DNA of 16,502 nt from Kiritimatiellia bacterium (GTDB taxonomy: Bacteria > Verrucomicrobiota > Kiritimatiellia > RFP12 > UBA3636). Shown here one piece after another: positions 14,694 through 16,502 of this stretch (the first letter of the stretch is position 1; each line of letters opens with the position of its first letter). The translations under genes and the position numbers were made by a program. The DNA is taken from assembly GCA_016295275.1 (NCBI GenBank), contig JAEDLN010000024.1:1-16502 (forward strand). Direction: 5' to 3'. Below the pieces are notes generated by a model. That model saw nothing but the letters and a program-made list of their open reading frames with translations. It had not been told where the DNA came from and searched no databases.

Positions 14694-14708
14694 TGAAAAA
14701 CTCCCTTT

Positions 14709-15800
14709 CTAACGCTCGTTCCGTGCCGCTGCCTCGATCGCATTCGCAACGCGCGCGGCGGCGTCCGGTCGTGCCAGCGGAAGAATCGCTTTGCGCAACG
14801 CATCGCGTGCCGCCTCGTTCTCGAGAAGTTCCGCCAAACACGCGACAAGCGCATCGGGCGTGGCAAGGTCGCGCTGCGAAACGACCCGCACCGCTCCTTG
14901 TTCTTCAAAATACCGGGCATTAGCACCCTGATGGTCGCCGGCCAATCCGGTTAGCGGTATCAGAATGGCAGGAATGCCGCCCAACGCCAACTCGAAACAG
15001 GACGATGCGCCGGCACGGGAAATGCAAAGGTCCGCCTCCGAATAGTACTTCGGCATCTCGTTCGTGAAGCCGATTACCGTGACCGAAAGGGTTCCCGCCG
15101 GTCGCTTGGCATACAGCTCCCGGACCGCCGCCTCATTGCGGGCTCCCGCAATATGGATGACGCGCAGCCGTTTTCCCGTTTCGGGCTTCCGCTCGGCAAG
15201 CAAAGAGAGCGCTTCGACAATCGCAACATTCACGGACGCCGCCCCTTGACTGCCACCCATGACGAGCAAGGTCAATTCTTTCTCCGCTTTGTGCGGCTTG
15301 ATGCCCAACATCTCCACTCGAAGAGGAACCCCCGTTTCAACAACCTGCTTCTTTGCCGGCAAGAACCGAGTCACCCCCGGAAAGGTATAGCAGATCGTGC
15401 GCGCAAAACGCGATAGCGCCTTCACCGCTTTGCCCGGAACGGCATTGGCTTCATGCAAAACAATCGGCACACGGGAAATAAATGCCGTCAGACAGGGCAC
15501 AAACGAGGTGTACGATCCCATCGCAAGCAACGCCGCCGGACGGACCCGACGGAAAATCCGCCAGCCGCAAATCAGATAATAGGGCAAAAAGAGATAAAGC
15601 AGGGGATCCTTCAACTGGCGCGCCGGCAAAACACACGTTTCGACGCCATCCGGGATCATTTTCGCGGAACGCTCGTTCTCTACCGCGCGCCCCGAAAGCA
15701 AAACCGTTACATTGTGTCCACGCGACTTGAGCTCCGCCGCCACCGACAACCCGGGAAACATGTGCCCCCCGGTACCGCCACAGGAAATCAGAATATTCAT
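14709..15800 (-). CDS. murG: UDP-N-acetylglucosamine--N-acetylmuramyl-(pentapeptide) pyrophosphoryl-undecaprenol GlcNAc transferase
   Basis: MurG adds GlcNAc to lipid I to make lipid II, on the cytoplasmic face of the inner membrane. The 363-residue protein has the GT-B fold motifs: GGTGGH (8-13), HEANAVPG (116-123), GGSQGA (182-187), SRAGASSCFELALGGIPAIL (261-280; Glu270 is in the sugar-nucleotide site) and DHQGANA (289-295). The ATG at 15800 is chosen over an in-frame ATG at 15827 because the family starts at this point and because the likely -10 box covers the upstream ATG. No clear SD is seen. fmdB follows after 15 bp. The usual dcw neighbours (murC, murD, ftsW) are absent, but a SEDS/PBP pair lies on the other strand nearby. 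Confidence 0.95.
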   Translation of the reverse strand: MNILISCGGTGGHMFPGLSVAAELKSRGHNVTVLLSGRAVENERSAKMIPDGVETCVLPARQLKDPLLYLFLPYYLICGWRIFRRVRPAALLAMGSYTSFVPCLTAFISRVPIVLHEANAVPGKAVKALSRFARTICYTFPGVTRFLPAKKQVVETGVPLRVEMLGIKPHKAEKELTLLVMGGSQGAASVNVAIVEALSLLAERKPETGKRLRVIHIAGARNEAAVRELYAKRPAGTLSVTVIGFTNEMPKYYSEADLCISRAGASSCFELALGGIPAILIPLTGLAGDHQGANARYFEEQGAVRVVSQRDLATPDALVACLAELLENEAARDALRKAILPLARPDAAARVANAIEAAARNER

Positions 15801-15825
15801 GATGTGCCAAAATTCAACGCTCCCC

Positions 15826-15854
15826 ATCTAACCAAACAATGTTTCCTTCGTCAA
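15826..15854 (-). promoter_or_regulatory. Sigma70-type promoter of murG
   Basis: On the reverse strand, TTGACG (15854-15849), a 17-bp spacer and TTAGAT (15831-15826) preceded by TGG (extended -10) predict a start near 15818. The leader to the murG ATG is then about 18 nt. The -35 box is the last ordinary sequence before the repeat block that starts at 15855. Confidence 0.7.
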
Positions 15855-15898
15855 GACGAATCGCCCGCCCGTGCGCACCACTCGAGCGCCCCGCCCCC

Positions 15899-16050
15899 GT
15901 GCGGCTTGGCTTCCCGCGCCCACGCCGTGCACACCGCCCGTGCGGCTTGGCATCCCCCGCCCGCGCCGTGCACACCGCCCGGGCGGCTTGGCTTCCCGGG
16001 CCCACGCCGTGCACACCGCCCGTGCGGCTTGGCTTCCCGTGCCCCATCGC
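15899..16050. repeat. Tandem repeat, 41-bp period, about 3.5 copies
   Basis: Units begin with GTGCGGC (once GGGCGGC) at 15899, 15940, 15981 and 16022, exactly 41 bp apart. The first three run CTTGG, a C-rich segment, then GCCGTGCACACCGCCC. The fourth starts the same way, then diverges after about 30 bases into the 123-bp unit. Confidence 0.8.
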
Positions 16051-16080
16051 CGTCCCCCCCTCTCCCGCGGCTTGGCGGTA

Positions 16081-16102
16081 GGGCGGATGTCCCCATCGCG
16101 CC
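16081..16102. repeat. Palindromic repeat element, copy 4 (one arm damaged)
   Basis: The left arm reads GGCGGATG, missing one C relative to GGCGCGATG. The loop and the right arm CATCGCGCC are intact. The copy in the next 123-bp unit has the complete arm. Confidence 0.7.
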
Positions 16103-16203
16103 GCATCGCCCCGTGGTCGTGCCTCCCTCCCGTGCGCACCGCCCGTGCGGCTTGGCTTCCCGCGCCCCATCGCCGTCCCCCCTCTCCCGCGGCTTGGCGG
16201 TAG

Positions 16204-16225
16204 GGCGCGATGTCCCCATCGCGCC
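16204..16225. repeat. Palindromic repeat element, copy 5
   Basis: Perfect arms GGCGCGATG (16204-16212) and CATCGCGCC (16217-16225) flank a TCCC loop. They are preceded by GGCTTGGCGGTAG as in copies 3 and 4. Confidence 0.8.
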
Positions 16226-16502
16226 GCATCGCCCCGTGGTCGTGCCTCCCTCCCGTGCACACCGCCCGTGCGGCTTGTCTTCCCCCGCCCGCACCGTGCC
16301 CTTCCCGCGCCCTCGCCGTGCGGCTTGGCGGTAGGGCGCGATGCTTGGCCGCCACCGCCCGTGGGGGCTCCCCCCTCCCGGCTCGCGCCGCCGCGCCTTT
16401 GCCCGTGGGGGCTCGCCACCGCGGTGCGCGGCTTGGCATCCCGCGCCCTTGCCGCGCGCCCCGCCCGTGTCCCGTTGCGCGGCCCCATCATGCAATCGCA
16501 CG

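Larger units (their letters stand above)
16022..16290. repeat. Tandem duplication, 123-bp period, two copies plus a partial third
   Basis: GTGCGGCTTG begins at 16022, 16145 and 16268, exactly 123 bp apart. By eye, the two full copies differ at only about four places: T/C in the first 20 bases, one base in a C-run, one C in the palindrome arm, and G/A near the end. The partial third copy begins the same and soon diverges. Near identity suggests recent duplication. Confidence 0.8.
15855..16502. repeat. GC-rich composite intergenic repeat block (right end)
   Basis: About 650 bases of non-coding DNA are built from GTGCGGCTTGGC units, the CTTGGCGGTAGGG phrase, and palindrome copies at 16081, 16204 and a half copy at 16331-16343. 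The 3' part (16336-16475) repeats the modular order found at 116-211. Long open frames exist on both strands but give only Pro/Arg/Ala- or Gly/Arg-rich repeats, as expected of stop-poor GC-rich DNA. The block starts directly behind the murG promoter and may continue past the window. Confidence 0.8.

Noticed and set aside
15801..15827. Upstream ATG start for murG at 15827
   Set aside because: It would add nine residues not seen in the family, and it overlaps the predicted -10 box, so it would lie upstream of the transcript.
15899..16290. CRISPR array
   Set aside because: Repeats are directly adjacent tandem units without unique spacers, and no cas genes are present.
15814..16501. Long open frames with Gly/Arg/Ala- or Pro-rich repeat proteins on both strands
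   Set aside because: They arise from stop-poor GC-rich tandem repeats in several frames at once, with no recognisable domain, start signal or codon pattern like the neighbouring genes.

Overview
The window looks like a chromosomal segment of a Gram-negative-type bacterium. The PVC superphylum (Verrucomicrobiota, Kiritimatiellota or Lentisphaerota) is my best guess. The basis is a secreted beta-strand protein with a WSDASNW-type N-terminus, a LacI-linked pair of secreted proteins, an FmdB-type zinc ribbon beside murG, and moderately GC-rich coding DNA broken up by very GC-rich intergenic repeats. This placement is inference; there is no rRNA or other taxonomic marker. No tRNA, rRNA, CRISPR array, transposase or phage gene was recognised.

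Layout. (1) 1-396 is non-coding and begins with GC-rich composite repeats. (2) A well-formed promoter (397-425) serves a 91-residue membrane protein (452-727), followed by a strong intrinsic-terminator-like hairpin (762-808). (3) 840-4222 is a tight forward cluster: a TadC-like type II secretion F-family protein, KDPG/KHG aldolase (eda), nicotinate-nucleotide pyrophosphorylase (nadC) and a TatD-family metal hydrolase. (4) 8266-4270, reverse strand, is a three-gene cluster: a LacI-family regulator, then two exported proteins (a beta-strand-rich protein and a NodB-fold deacetylase-like protein). It is read from a consensus-like promoter (8480-8451) through a leader of about 178 nt. (5) Divergent from it, guaA (GMP synthase) has its own extended -10 element. 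(6) 10111-10620 is a second repeat block. (7) 10679-13968 is a forward cell-wall cluster: a class B penicillin-binding protein, a DUF486 small membrane protein and a SEDS (RodA/FtsW) glycosyltransferase. (8) On the reverse strand murG (15800-14709) and an FmdB-like zinc-ribbon gene (14693-14148) form a pair behind a good promoter (15854-15826). (9) 15855-16502 is a third repeat block that abuts that promoter.

How the genes fit together. MurG makes lipid II, and the SEDS polymerase and its class B PBP polymerise and crosslink it, so region 7-8 is a peptidoglycan neighbourhood. The LacI cluster looks like a locally controlled module for an extracellular or envelope substrate. The TadC-like protein is isolated from other Tad genes within the window and sits in front of housekeeping metabolic genes.

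The most unusual content is the intergenic repeat family. It combines a perfect hairpin palindrome with 41-bp and 53-bp tandem units and a nearly identical 123-bp duplication. A modular block is shared in the same order and orientation by the two ends of the window. Secondary points of interest are the structured LacI leader, a recurring extended -10 element (one copy implies a nearly leaderless PBP mRNA), and a split between genes with strong Shine-Dalgarno sites and genes with pyrimidine-rich leaders and none.
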